DNA of 21,706 nt from a virus. The DNA lies in the IMG/VR virus record IMGVR_UViG_3300048835_000662, positions 1 through 21,706 of that record; one strand, written 5' to 3'. Below, in pieces: positions 1 through 7,478 of the stretch. Under the pieces are notes generated by a model. That model ran no database searches and was not told the origin of the DNA. It saw only the letters and a list, made by a program, of their open reading frames with translations. The position numbers were made by a program, and so were the translations under genes. Numbering within the stretch: the first letter of the stretch is position 1; each line of letters opens with the position of its first letter.

Positions 1-14
1 TCGTCCCCAAAAGC

Positions 15-3000
15 ATGAGCGAACAGGACGCCCGCATCACGCTGGTCAACGGGTTCTTCAGTGAGTGCCTGCCGCGCATCCGCCGCGTGCTCGACGTGCC
101 GGTTCCCCACCTCACCGATGACGGCAAGCTCGTCTATCCGAAACCGGGGTATGACGAACGGTTCGAAACCTGGCTCAACCCGCACGCGCCACAACTCAAG
201 ACGATGGGCCACAGCGAGGCCCTGCGCTGGCTGCTCCAGGATCTCTTCGGTCTGCCCGAGCATGGCGGGTTCTGGTGGCATGACGAACAATCGCGCATTC
301 ATGCCCTGGCCCGGTTCATCACCCCGTTCTGCCGCGGACTGATGGGCTGGCGGCGCACTCCCCTCTGGATCTTCGACGGCAACCGCGAAGGCTGCGGCAA
401 GGACACCTGCGCCGACCTCACCCACATCGCCTACACCGGCCGGTCGATCATCTGCGCCCCGCTCTCCAAGGAATGCGACGATGAAATGCGCAAACGCATC
501 ACCTCCGCGCTGATGGCCGGCAGCCGTTTCTTCCACCTGGCCAACATGAAGGGGCACGTCCGCTATGCCTCGCTCGAAGCAGCCACCGACAACTCGGGCG
601 TTTGGGAGGACCGCCGCCTCGGCGTGAGTGAAACGCTCACCCTGCCCAACGAAACCGAATTCTCGTTCTCCGCCAACAACGCCACCTGGGAGCCGGACAT
701 CGAACGCCGCTGCCGCCGCATCCGTCTGCGATTCTCGCCCGACGACATCAACGGCCACCGCTACCGCCATATCGACATCAAGGGCTGGGTCCGCCGCCAC
801 CGCTCGGAACTTCTATCAGCCGTCTCCGCGCTGGTTTCCGAATGGGTGCGCCGGGGGTGCCCGCCTGGGCCGTCGCCATTCACCTCGTTCCCGGAATGGG
901 GGCAGGTGGTCGGCGGTATTCTCCATTGCGCCGGGTTGCCCGACCCGTGCCTGCCGCATGAAGACAGCCAGTCGTCCGGCGACCAGGCCACCAAGGCGAT
1001 GCGGGATTTCTTCATTCTGGCTTTCGATCACTTCGGCGACACCATGATTCGCAAGCCGGATTTCCAACAGTTCGTTCAACAAAACGAAGAGATTCATGAG
1101 CTGTTCGACTGGATCGATTTCGCCAGTCGGCAGGGCCAAACCAAGTTCGGCAAGCTCGTCGTGAAGTTCGACAAACGCGAACTCGGCGGCATCACGTTCC
1201 GCATCAAACAGTCGTCAAAGAACCGCGCCGATTACCGATTTTTCCGCGAGGGTGAAGGAGAACTCCCCACACGTCCCATCGAGCCATCTTCCGAGCCAAA
1301 CACGCGGGGACATGGTGACATTTGGGGACATTCTCATACGGCTTATATAAGAGAAATAAATGACGATGAAAAAAATAAAAAACAGAGTGCATTAAATGAT
1401 CTCTATATAGGTGATAGGCAAACGTCCCCAAATATCCCCATGTCCCCGCGAGGAGTTTTCTGCTCCCTCCGCGCCGACCTCGACAGCATCGCCCTCGACC
1501 TCAAGGACGCCAGCCGCATCGCACTGGACATCGAAACCTACGGTGAACGCAAGGGCGACGGACTTGACCCATGGAAGGGCGACATCCGCCTGCTCACCCT
1601 CTGCCGTCACGGTGGCACCATCTGGACCATCGACCTCCGGGCCGTCGGGTATGATCTCGGCCCGCTCAAGCCGATCCTCGAAGAGGCGGGCATCGTCGCC
1701 CACAACGCCAAGTTCGACCTGCTCTGGTTGCGGGTGAAGTGCGGGCTGATTGCCAAGCGCGTCCACTGCACACTCACCGCCGCCCGTCTGCTAGTGGCCG
1801 GCACCAAACCCGGCAACGACCTCGACAAATGCCTGGAACGATACCTCGGCATCGCCCCCGCCGCCGATCACAGCCGCTCCGATTGGGCGTCCATGCTGCT
1901 CACCGATGACCAGCTCGCCTACGCGGCCCGCGACGTGGCCTATCTCCACGACCTGCTCGGCACCATGGAAAGCGAGTTGGAGGCGGCCGGTCTGGACACC
2001 GTGTGGGCGCTCGAAAGCAACCTCCTGCCATGCGTGGTGGGGATGGAAGCCACGGGGATTCATCTGGATCGCGGCAAACTCGAATCCATCGCCGCCGAAG
2101 CCGACCGCCTCGCCCAACAGGCCGCCGATGATCTGCGCACGGCGCTTGGCAACCCGGCGATCAACCCGGGCAGTCCCGGCCAGGTTCTTGCCGCCCTCCG
2201 CGCCAAAGGCCTCAAACTCGAATCCACCGCCGAGGAGGCGCTCAAAGCCGCGGACGACGGACACCTGGTTCCCCTGGTGCTGGCATTCCGCGAGGCGAGC
2301 AAACGCGCCCAGCAGGCGGAATCACTGGTCGGGCACATTCAGAAAGACGGCCGTATCCACGGACGCTTCGAACCACTCGGCACCGCCACCGGTCGCTTCT
2401 CATCAAAGGAGCCGAACCTCCAGAACATCGGTCGGGGTGAGATGCGGGAAGCGTTCACCGCACCCGAGGGCAAACGCCTCATCGTCGCCGACTACTCGCA
2501 GATCGAATTGCGTGCGGCTGCGGCCATCGCGGGCGAAACCAAGATGATCGACGCCTACAAGTCCGGTGCCGATCTCCACAAGCTCACCGCCGCCACCGTG
2601 CTCGACAAACCCGAGGATCAGGTGACGAAATCGGATAGACAGTTGGCAAAGGCGGTGAACTTCGGCCTCATCTACGGCCAATCCGCCCCGGGCCTCGTTA
2701 GATACGCCGCCACCTCCTACGGCGTGACGATGGAGGAAGAAGAAGCGTTTGCAATCCGCACCACGTTCTTCCGCACCTACTCGCGTCTCCGCCAGTGGCA
2801 CGGCACCAGCCACAATCAGGCAGAATCGGGCGTCACCGAAGTCCGCACGCGCACCGGCCGCCGCCGACTGATTCCGACAACCGCCAGCGAGTGGGAACGC
2901 TTCACCGCGCTGGTCAACACCCCGGTCCAGGGCGGCACCGCCGACGGCATGAAACACGCCCTCATTCTGATCCACGACCGGCTGCCAAAATCCGCCCGCA

Positions 3001-3167
3001 TCGTCTCCACCGTCCATGACGAGGTGGTCGTCGAGTGCCGCGAGGAATCCGCCGACGAGTGCCGGGAAATCATCACGACCGCAATGGTCGAAGCCATGGC
3101 CGCCCTCTTCCCCGAGGTGCCGGTCGAAGTTGAAGCGAATGTCTGCACCACCTGGGCCGAAAAATGA
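15..3167 (+). CDS. Primase-helicase-type ATPase fused to DNA polymerase I core (possibly 5' partial)
   Basis: Two enzymes sit in one 1050-aa reading frame. The N-terminal half resembles the helicase part of phage primase-helicases: a P-loop variant GNREGCGKDT at residues 122-131 (Asp where Ser/Thr is usual), then a sensor-like SANN and an Arg-rich RRCRRIRLR stretch. After a linker at about 430-480 comes a family A polymerase lacking the 5'-3' exonuclease. Its DnaQ-type proofreading domain shows D505/E507, N564/D568 and Y636/D640. Polymerase motif A has D826 and E831, motif B has R875, K879, F883 and Y887, and motif C is HDE at 1001-1003, so all catalytic residues are present. The likely role is phage genome replication, combining unwinding and synthesis. 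The frame is open to the left window edge, so a primase domain may lie upstream and the ATG at 15 may be internal. It heads an operon and overlaps the next gene by ATGA. Confidence 0.88.
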   Translation: MSEQDARITLVNGFFSECLPRIRRVLDVPVPHLTDDGKLVYPKPGYDERFETWLNPHAPQLKTMGHSEALRWLLQDLFGLPEHGGFWWHDEQSRIHALARFITPFCRGLMGWRRTPLWIFDGNREGCGKDTCADLTHIAYTGRSIICAPLSKECDDEMRKRITSALMAGSRFFHLANMKGHVRYASLEAATDNSGVWEDRRLGVSETLTLPNETEFSFSANNATWEPDIERRCRRIRLRFSPDDINGHRYRHIDIKGWVRRHRSELLSAVSALVSEWVRRGCPPGPSPFTSFPEWGQVVGGILHCAGLPDPCLPHEDSQSSGDQATKAMRDFFILAFDHFGDTMIRKPDFQQFVQQNEEIHELFDWIDFASRQGQTKFGKLVVKFDKRELGGITFRIKQSSKNRADYRFFREGEGELPTRPIEPSSEPNTRGHGDIWGHSHTAYIREINDDEKNKKQSALNDLYIGDRQTSPNIPMSPRGVFCSLRADLDSIALDLKDASRIALDIETYGERKGDGLDPWKGDIRLLTLCRHGGTIWTIDLRAVGYDLGPLKPILEEAGIVAHNAKFDLLWLRVKCGLIAKRVHCTLTAARLLVAGTKPGNDLDKCLERYLGIAPAADHSRSDWASMLLTDDQLAYAARDVAYLHDLLGTMESELEAAGLDTVWALESNLLPCVVGMEATGIHLDRGKLESIAAEADRLAQQAADDLRTALGNPAINPGSPGQVLAALRAKGLKLESTAEEALKAADDGHLVPLVLAFREASKRAQQAESLVGHIQKDGRIHGRFEPLGTATGRFSSKEPNLQNIGRGEMREAFTAPEGKRLIVADYSQIELRAAAAIAGETKMIDAYKSGADLHKLTAATVLDKPEDQVTKSDRQLAKAVNFGLIYGQSAPGLVRYAATSYGVTMEEEEAFAIRTTFFRTYSRLRQWHGTSHNQAESGVTEVRTRTGRRRLIPTTASEWERFTALVNTPVQGGTADGMKHALILIHDRLPKSARIVSTVHDEVVVECREESADECREIITTAMVEAMAALFPEVPVEVEANVCTTWAEK
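1303..1450. repeat. Intragenic inverted repeat with iteron-like heptamers flanking an AT-rich core
   Basis: Arms at 1303-1332 and 1421-1450 are reverse complements at 27 of 30 positions. Each arm contains three GGGGACA-type heptamers: 1306, 1314 and 1324 on the left, and their complements at 1423, 1433 and 1441 on the right, with mirrored 8/10-base spacing. The 88 bases between are strongly AT-rich with several A-runs, in a gene otherwise near 60% GC. The block remains in frame and encodes a hydrophilic linker between the helicase and polymerase halves. Iterons beside an AT-rich stretch inside a replication gene are the layout of lambdoid origins, so a phage origin is a reasonable inference. 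An in-frame insertion of a small inverted-repeat element is the alternative. Confidence 0.6.
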
Positions 3168-3727
3168 ACTCCGACGACTACTCACGCAAACAGAAGGCCC
3201 GCGACGCCGAATACGAACGCGAATACCGGGCGTGGATCGATTCCCTGCCGCCTGACGAACGCCGCAAACTCGAAGCCCAGGGACTCGCGTCCCCTTCCCT
3301 CGCGCACCACGGCAACGGCTCCGCCAAGGGTGATGCCGCCGACAGCCCGCTCATGCGCGAGGGTGACGACCCGGCACTGATTCCAGATCCAGAGCCGGAG
3401 CCCGCCAACGAAACCTGCGACAGCGAATCCGTCCATAGTGCGATCCGCCGCGTGGTGGCCGAAATCCTCTGTCACGACAACGCCCGCCTCACCGCAGAGT
3501 GCATCGCCCTGGTCAGCGGCCTTTCCTACACCGGCTCGTCGATGACCGAAATCGCCAAACGCCACGGAGTCACCCGGGCCGCGGTTTCCAAACGATGCGT
3601 CGAGCTAACGGAACTGCTCGATCTTCCACCATCCCGCGCCATGCGCTCGTTGACAGCCCGCAAGCGGTATCGCGACGCCCGAATCCGATCCACCCGATCC
3701 CATGAACGCACCCATCCTTCTTCCTAA
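3164..3727 (+). CDS. Helix-turn-helix phage protein, unknown function
   Basis: The gene encodes 187 aa and starts within the stop codon of the polymerase gene (ATGA), so translation is probably coupled. Residues 1-95 are charged, Pro/Asp-rich and look disordered. Residues about 125-152 (MTEIAKRHGVTRAAVSKRC) have the spacing of a helix-turn-helix resembling sigma region 4 or a small-terminase-type DNA-binding helix pair, followed by a short basic tail. A DNA-binding regulator or replication accessory protein is inferred from this and from the operon position. No named family was recognised. Confidence 0.7.
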   Translation: MNSDDYSRKQKARDAEYEREYRAWIDSLPPDERRKLEAQGLASPSLAHHGNGSAKGDAADSPLMREGDDPALIPDPEPEPANETCDSESVHSAIRRVVAEILCHDNARLTAECIALVSGLSYTGSSMTEIAKRHGVTRAAVSKRCVELTELLDLPPSRAMRSLTARKRYRDARIRSTRSHERTHPSS

Positions 3728-4355
3728 TCCCAAGGTCAGCATCAGCCCGGTCGGCATGCAGATCACCAGCGAACTGAGTTTCGAGGAGTGGAGCGAACTT
3801 GCCAACTCTATCGGCCAGGCCGCCCGCTCCATCGGATTCATCATCGGCGACTGGCTCGTCTATGGCCAAAGTCTGTTCGGCACCGACGGCTTCCCCGACA
3901 AGAGAGTGGATTCCGCATCCTATCAGCTCGCCATCGCAGCAACCGGTCTCGACCTCTCCACTCTGCAAAACTACGCCTATGTTTCGCGCAACATTCCGTA
4001 TTCGCTGCGCACCGAACGACTCTCGTGGGAACACCACCGACTGGTTGCTAAACTCCCCGAAGGCGACCAGAGGGATTGGATCGAAGCATGCGTGGCGGAA
4101 GAGGATGCCGGACGCCGGATGTCCACTCGCCGCCTGCGCAAATCGCTCAACCTTGGCCGCGTCGCCACCGACAAGGATCTCGAACCCGACGACTCCGACA
4201 AGGGCATCGAAAACCACATCCCATTCGTGAACCGCCTCGTCGTCTGGTGGAAACGGATGCAGGCAGACCGATTTCTGTCCGACGCCACCGACGAACAACG
4301 TGCCGCCATCAAACGCGACCTCGAACCAGTCATCTCCATCTACAACCAACTCTAA
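3702..4355 (+). CDS. Conserved-looking phage protein, possible DNA-binding/partition-like
   Basis: This is a 217-aa protein overlapping the 3' end of the HTH gene by 26 bases. It has no signal peptide or membrane segment. The middle (about 70-145) contains a TGLDLSTLQNYAYVSR segment, then LSWEHHRLVAKLP and MSTRRLRKSL. This arrangement recalls the helical regions of plasmid and phage partition or regulator proteins in which a Trp/His-rich helix precedes an LR-rich one. That similarity is from memory and weak, so function is unassigned. Its place between an HTH gene and small membrane proteins in a replication operon suggests an early phage role. Confidence 0.65.
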   Translation: MNAPILLPNPKVSISPVGMQITSELSFEEWSELANSIGQAARSIGFIIGDWLVYGQSLFGTDGFPDKRVDSASYQLAIAATGLDLSTLQNYAYVSRNIPYSLRTERLSWEHHRLVAKLPEGDQRDWIEACVAEEDAGRRMSTRRLRKSLNLGRVATDKDLEPDDSDKGIENHIPFVNRLVVWWKRMQADRFLSDATDEQRAAIKRDLEPVISIYNQL

Positions 4356-4371
4356 CCATATCCAAACCACC

Positions 4372-4536
4372 ATGCAGACATTCTTCACCATCATCGGGTT
4401 GGCCGCTTGCACAGCAGCAGCAACGCTCGCCGTCATCAAGTCCATCGAAACCGTCTGGTTCTTCCAGGAGTTCCGCAAGGAAGTCACCAAAACGCTCGAC
4501 CGCATCGAAGAACGCCTCCGCAACATCAAGCCATGA
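4372..4536 (+). CDS. Small single-pass membrane protein A (54 aa)
   Basis: The ATG at 4372 opens a 54-aa protein. Residues about 3-24 are one hydrophobic membrane segment (FFTIIGLAACTAAATLAVI), followed by a short charged amphipathic tail ending RIEERLRNIKP. The longer upstream frame overlaps the preceding gene and looks non-coding. The stop overlaps the next start by ATGA. The tail is nearly identical to that of the next gene, which argues that both are real and arose by duplication. Size and topology would allow a holin-like or membrane-anchoring role, but it is not beside the endolysin and no function is claimed. Confidence 0.6.
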   Translation: MQTFFTIIGLAACTAAATLAVIKSIETVWFFQEFRKEVTKTLDRIEERLRNIKP

Positions 4537-4720
4537 ACCTGCTCACTGACATCCTCACCTTCGTCGGCTTCATCGCCATCACCTTCGGCGCGGCCGGCAC
4601 GATCTCGAAATGGCTCAAGGCCAGCGACGAGCGCAAACGCACCCTCGCCGATCACAACGCCTCGGTAATGGCCACGCTCCGCCGCATTGAAGAATCCCTC
4701 CGCAACCTCAAGCCATGAAC
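4501..4720 (+). repeat. Direct repeat marking duplicated gene ends (4501-4538 and 4683-4720)
   Basis: The last 11 codons of the two small membrane-protein genes, plus the overlapping start of the gene that follows each, match at 34 of 38 bases. The repeat unit therefore includes the translational coupling ATGA and the first codon after it, consistent with tandem duplication of a coupled small gene. Confidence 0.7.
4533..4718 (+). CDS. Small single-pass membrane protein B (61 aa)
   Basis: The ATG at 4533 lies in the stop of membrane protein A. The 61-aa product has a hydrophobic segment at about 4-25 (LTDILTFVGFIAITFGAAG), then a basic and probably helical cytoplasmic tail ending RIEESLRNLKP, matching the end of protein A. 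It is joined to the following gene by another ATGA overlap. It is probably a paralogue of A, and the pair may form a hetero-oligomer in the membrane (inference). Function is unknown. Confidence 0.62.
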   Translation: MNLLTDILTFVGFIAITFGAAGTISKWLKASDERKRTLADHNASVMATLRRIEESLRNLKP

Positions 4721-4957
4721 ACCAAACCCGCCGAATGCCAAGCCGCTGTCGATGCGGTGAAGGAACTCCTCGACGCCCACTTCGATGAAGCCGAGGACAG
4801 CGCCGATGACGGAAAGTTCAGCCTCGGGTTCCGCGTGACTTTTGACCGCTCGCACTCGCCCACCAAGCTCAAGGTGACGTGCCGCGTGTCCAAAGTGATC
4901 ACCGACGAAATCGAGTGTTCCATCGACGATCCTGACCAAGCGAAATTGCCCCTCTGA
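4715..4957 (+). CDS. Small acidic phage protein, unknown function (80 aa)
   Basis: An 80-aa soluble, Asp/Glu-rich protein starting inside the stop of membrane protein B. The first third is predicted helical (AVDAVKELLDAHFDEAED). The rest alternates like a beta-sheet (FSLGFRVTFDRS, KLKVTCRVSKV). No motif is recognised. Its stop overlaps the start of the nuclease gene by one base, so it may be expressed in step with that nuclease. Small acidic proteins of this kind can be DNA mimics or cofactors, but nothing here proves it. Confidence 0.62.
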   Translation: MNTKPAECQAAVDAVKELLDAHFDEAEDSADDGKFSLGFRVTFDRSHSPTKLKVTCRVSKVITDEIECSIDDPDQAKLPL

Positions 4958-5328
4958 TGCCGACCCGCCCGCGCATGGTGTTCCGGGGTGCCAAACCGCC
5001 AAGCAGGCTGGAGAAGCACTTTGAACTGCTGTGGCGGGCGCTGGATGGTCCGCCATTGGAAAAGGAGTTCCGATTTCATCTGACCCGTCGCTGGCGAGCC
5101 GACTTCGCCCACCTGGAATCCCGCACCCTGATCGAAATCGAAGGCGGCATCTACGTGAACGGCCGTCACAACCGCGGGGCGGGATTCGCCGCAGACCTGG
5201 AAAAATACCTCGAAGCGTCGTTGGCCGGATGGCGCGTCGTCCGCCTTGGCCCAAACGAGCTGACGGCAGAGAACCTCAACAGACTGGTGGTTTTGGTCGG
5301 GGGTGCTGGATCTTGCGCACCTGCTTGA
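4957..5328 (+). CDS. Small PD-(D/E)xK-like endonuclease
   Basis: A 123-aa protein with the layout of small phage restriction-like nucleases (DUF559, Vsr-like or VRR-type). An N-terminal helix is followed by RRWRADFAHLE, with an Asp in the usual metal-binding place, then LIEIEGG giving the ExE step on the next strand, a His/Gly-rich loop (GRHNRG), and a helix ending with Lys before WRVVRLGPNEL. Such enzymes resolve branched DNA or cut host or phage DNA. A replication and recombination role fits the operon. The last roughly 15 residues (VVLVGGAGSCAPA) overlap the convergent orphan gene and look unlike a family C-terminus, so the true end may have been altered by recombination here. Confidence 0.68.
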   Translation: MPTRPRMVFRGAKPPSRLEKHFELLWRALDGPPLEKEFRFHLTRRWRADFAHLESRTLIEIEGGIYVNGRHNRGAGFAADLEKYLEASLAGWRVVRLGPNELTAENLNRLVVLVGGAGSCAPA

Positions 5329-5839
5329 TCTCGTAAACATACTCCGTGGGTCTGACGTAGCGAATGGCAGCGTCCCACAACGGATTCGTTCGATCTGAGA
5401 GATTGTTTGCAAGCGCCTTGATCTCAGGCGGTGCATCATCAAGGAAGTAATCACCGAGGCTTCTCGTTTTCTCGTAAAACACGCCGGTGATCCGAAATTT
5501 CACGGGAACCACCTTTTTTGCTTTCTGCTGTTGGATGTCCATGTGAGCGGTTTCCCATGTGATAGCCCGCACCATCTGATGATACCTCTGCTCATCAAAT
5601 CTGCCATCGACTGTGAATGCCGATTCAGGCGGATAGTTTGGATGAAGCTTCCTTTTGTAGAGGCCGCACATGACGAACCGGAAGTGCAGCTTATCCGGTG
5701 ATTCTTCAAATCGACGGCAACCAAGCACATCCACCCAATGGCCCTTAGCTTGGCCTACGTGCTTCTTTACAAAAAGAACCGCGAATGCCTCTTCTGTGTT
5801 GGCATACTTCAGGTATCTTTTGAGCAGGTCTGCGTTCAT
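5276..5839 (-). CDS. Orphan hypothetical protein on opposite strand
   Basis: No family was recognised. With the ATG at 5839 the protein is 187 aa (MNADLLKRYLKYANTEEAF). In-frame ATGs further up (5848, 5896, 5911) add a Cys-rich stretch that looks non-coding, so I chose the later start. The protein is soluble, rich in aromatic and basic residues, and has no signal peptide or membrane segment. It converges on and overlaps the nuclease gene by 53 bases. Base composition is visibly less GC-rich than the phage genes on either side, suggesting a transferred cargo gene at the left end of the accessory island. Confidence 0.55.
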   Translation of the reverse strand: MNADLLKRYLKYANTEEAFAVLFVKKHVGQAKGHWVDVLGCRRFEESPDKLHFRFVMCGLYKRKLHPNYPPESAFTVDGRFDEQRYHQMVRAITWETAHMDIQQQKAKKVVPVKFRITGVFYEKTRSLGDYFLDDAPPEIKALANNLSDRTNPLWDAAIRYVRPTEYVYEIKQVRKIQHPRPKPPVC

Positions 5840-5885
5840 TGTGCCCATCACCAAAGCACAACCAACACATGCCCGTCGAGCCGTT

Positions 5886-5910
5886 TGCTGAATCATCGGG
5901 CACTTCAGCA
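5886..5910. promoter_or_regulatory. Hairpin/inverted repeat upstream of orphan gene
   Basis: TGCTGAA at 5886-5892 and TTCAGCA at 5904-5910 are perfect inverted copies with an 11-base loop; one further pair extends the stem to 8. The repeat lies 47 bases upstream of the chosen start of the minus-strand gene and 60 bases before the epimerase start, without a T-run. An operator for the divergent pair is possible; a terminator is less likely. Confidence 0.3.
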
Positions 5911-5969
5911 ACCGCCATGGATTCGGCTTTCCGGCTCAATGCCAGGCCGGTTGACTCCCGGCGCGGGGC

Positions 5970-6848
5970 ATGGATTCAAAACCGCTCTCCGTCCTTGTCA
6001 CCGGTTCCTCGGGTTTCATCGGCACCCATGTCGTCCGCCAGCTCCACGAGGCGGGACACAAGGTGATGGCCCTCGATCAGATGCCACCGAAGGAACCGCT
6101 TCCCGTCGGCGTCCGGATTTACGCCTGCGACATTCGCCAGGGAATGCTGCCCAACGGTGGCTTCGATGCCGTCGTCCATCTGGCCGCGCTCGCCGGTGTC
6201 CGCCCCTCGATGGACCGCCAGATGGATTACGAAATCACCAACGTCGTCGGCACTCTCCGCCTTCTGGATCACTGTCGCCGCTTCGGCACGCCCCATTTCG
6301 TGTTCGCCTCGTCGTCCAGCGTCTATGGACCGAACACACCGCTGCCGGCCGAGGAATCGGCAACGCCCGACCCGTGCAGCCCCTACGCGCTGACCAAACT
6401 CCACGGCGAGCACTGGGGCCGACTCTACTCCCGCCTCCACGGTCTGCGTTTCCTCGCGTTGCGGTTCTTCTCCGTCTGGGGTCCCGGCCAGCGCCCAGAC
6501 CTTGCCCTGGAAGCGTTCCGCCGCCGGATTGAAGCAGGCAAACCCGTCGTCATCAACGGCGACGGCAGTCAACGCCGCGACCTCACCCATGTTTCCGACG
6601 TTGCCCGGGCGGTCGAACTGGCGCTTCACTGGCCTGGTCCCGGATCGGCCGTCCTGAACGTCGGCACCGGCAAAAACCACTCCGTCATGGACATGCTGGC
6701 AGCCGCCACGAAAACCGTAGCGCCACTGGTGGAGCACCAAGCGCCCCATCCGGCGGACGTTCCGGAAACCCTCGCGTCGATCAGGGCCGTCGGGGTGGAA
6801 CTCGGCTGGCAGCCCCGGATTGCCTTCCCGGACGGGCCGGTTTCCTGA
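5970..6848 (+). CDS. NAD-dependent sugar-nucleotide epimerase/dehydratase (C-terminus probably frameshifted)
   Basis: An extended short-chain dehydrogenase of 292 aa. The NAD-binding TGSSGFIGTH is at 11-20, an Asp at the end of the second strand (ALDQM) at about 36, the catalytic Ser in the FASSSSVYG segment at 114-117, and the YALTK pair is Y139/K143. A GDGSQRRDLTHVSDVA segment near 190-205 is typical of UDP-glucuronate or UDP-glucose 4-epimerases. It probably interconverts a nucleotide sugar for surface polysaccharide or glycan synthesis in the cytosol. The frame ends abruptly at AFPDGPVS. The +2 frame continues AGFLTFVAHGF, resembling the expected final helix, so a one-base indel near 6831-6840 may have trimmed the protein. 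Within a phage it would be a cargo (moron) gene. Confidence 0.85.
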   Translation: MDSKPLSVLVTGSSGFIGTHVVRQLHEAGHKVMALDQMPPKEPLPVGVRIYACDIRQGMLPNGGFDAVVHLAALAGVRPSMDRQMDYEITNVVGTLRLLDHCRRFGTPHFVFASSSSVYGPNTPLPAEESATPDPCSPYALTKLHGEHWGRLYSRLHGLRFLALRFFSVWGPGQRPDLALEAFRRRIEAGKPVVINGDGSQRRDLTHVSDVARAVELALHWPGPGSAVLNVGTGKNHSVMDMLAAATKTVAPLVEHQAPHPADVPETLASIRAVGVELGWQPRIAFPDGPVS

Positions 6849-6890
6849 CCTTCGTGGCCCACGGTTTCGCCGCCCGAAAAACCCGCCCCG

Positions 6891-7066
6891 CTTTACACTT
6901 TTTGGGGGTTTACTTTACTGACTTTACACCTCCGGAAATCCCGGATTTCTGCTAGATCTGGATTTCTCAATCATCCTATTCCATTGTTTTTCAATTGCTT
7001 GCGAGTCTTTACTGGCAGTCTCCGCCCCCGATTTCGTCTATCAGAACACTCAAAAAAAGTGTAAAG
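6891..7066. repeat. CTTTAC(AC) repeat cluster with 13-bp inverted pair
   Basis: CTTTACAC occurs at 6891-6898 and 6922-6929, a TTTACTTTAC doublet lies at 6909-6918, CTTTAC recurs at 7007-7012, and the complement GTGTAAAG is at 7059-7066. The outermost copies form a perfect 13-base inverted pair (6891-6903 and 7054-7066) around an AT-rich segment. This could be a set of protein-binding sites, for example iterons of an origin or operators. Confidence 0.5.
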
Positions 7067-7206
7067 TTGAAAAAGGCACCTTTCATAGGATTTGGATGGG
7101 GGTGGGGAGACCCGAGGACTTTGTCACCCTCGTAAATAGATTTCCTGTTCACGGTCAACGGGTTGCGAGCACTTCAAACGCTTGTTTTGTCACCATTTCT
7201 GCTAGA
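6945..7206 (+). repeat. 12-bp direct repeat ATTTCTGCTAGA (6945-6956 and 7195-7206)
   Basis: Two identical 12-base copies are 250 bases apart. The second copy continues to form a near-palindrome ATTTCT-GCT-AGAAAT at 7195-7209. It might be a recombination footprint or a protein-binding site. Its meaning is unknown. Confidence 0.35.
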
Positions 7207-7478
7207 AATCTAGTGGTCTGAAGCCAAGTGCATGCCTGAAATCTCCGGTGCCTGCCCCGACATTCCTCGTTGTGTTCATTTGCCTGCGTCAAGCCAACCC
7301 AAGGCCGCACAACTGATCCAGCGGGATTTTCGACAATTGAAATGCGAATGCTTCGCTCTTACCGACCTCTTCGTGTTCCAAAAAGCCAACGATCGGAACC
7401 AGCCGATATCAGTTGTAGAAGACTTCTTGAAATTCCAGCCATCCAATCCATCAATCATACTGAAATAAACCTGCAATA

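Noticed and set aside
1440-3167. Separate polymerase gene starting at ATG 1440
   Set aside because: No ribosome-binding site upstream and the frame runs through from the helicase half; kept only as a possible second product.
2403-3185. Long antisense frame over the polymerase (260 codons)
   Set aside because: It mirrors high-GC third-position bias of a clearly coding gene; no domains or start signal.
3570-4655. Minus-strand frame of 361 codons over genes 2-4
   Set aside because: It spans several coupled plus-strand genes and has no recognisable domain.
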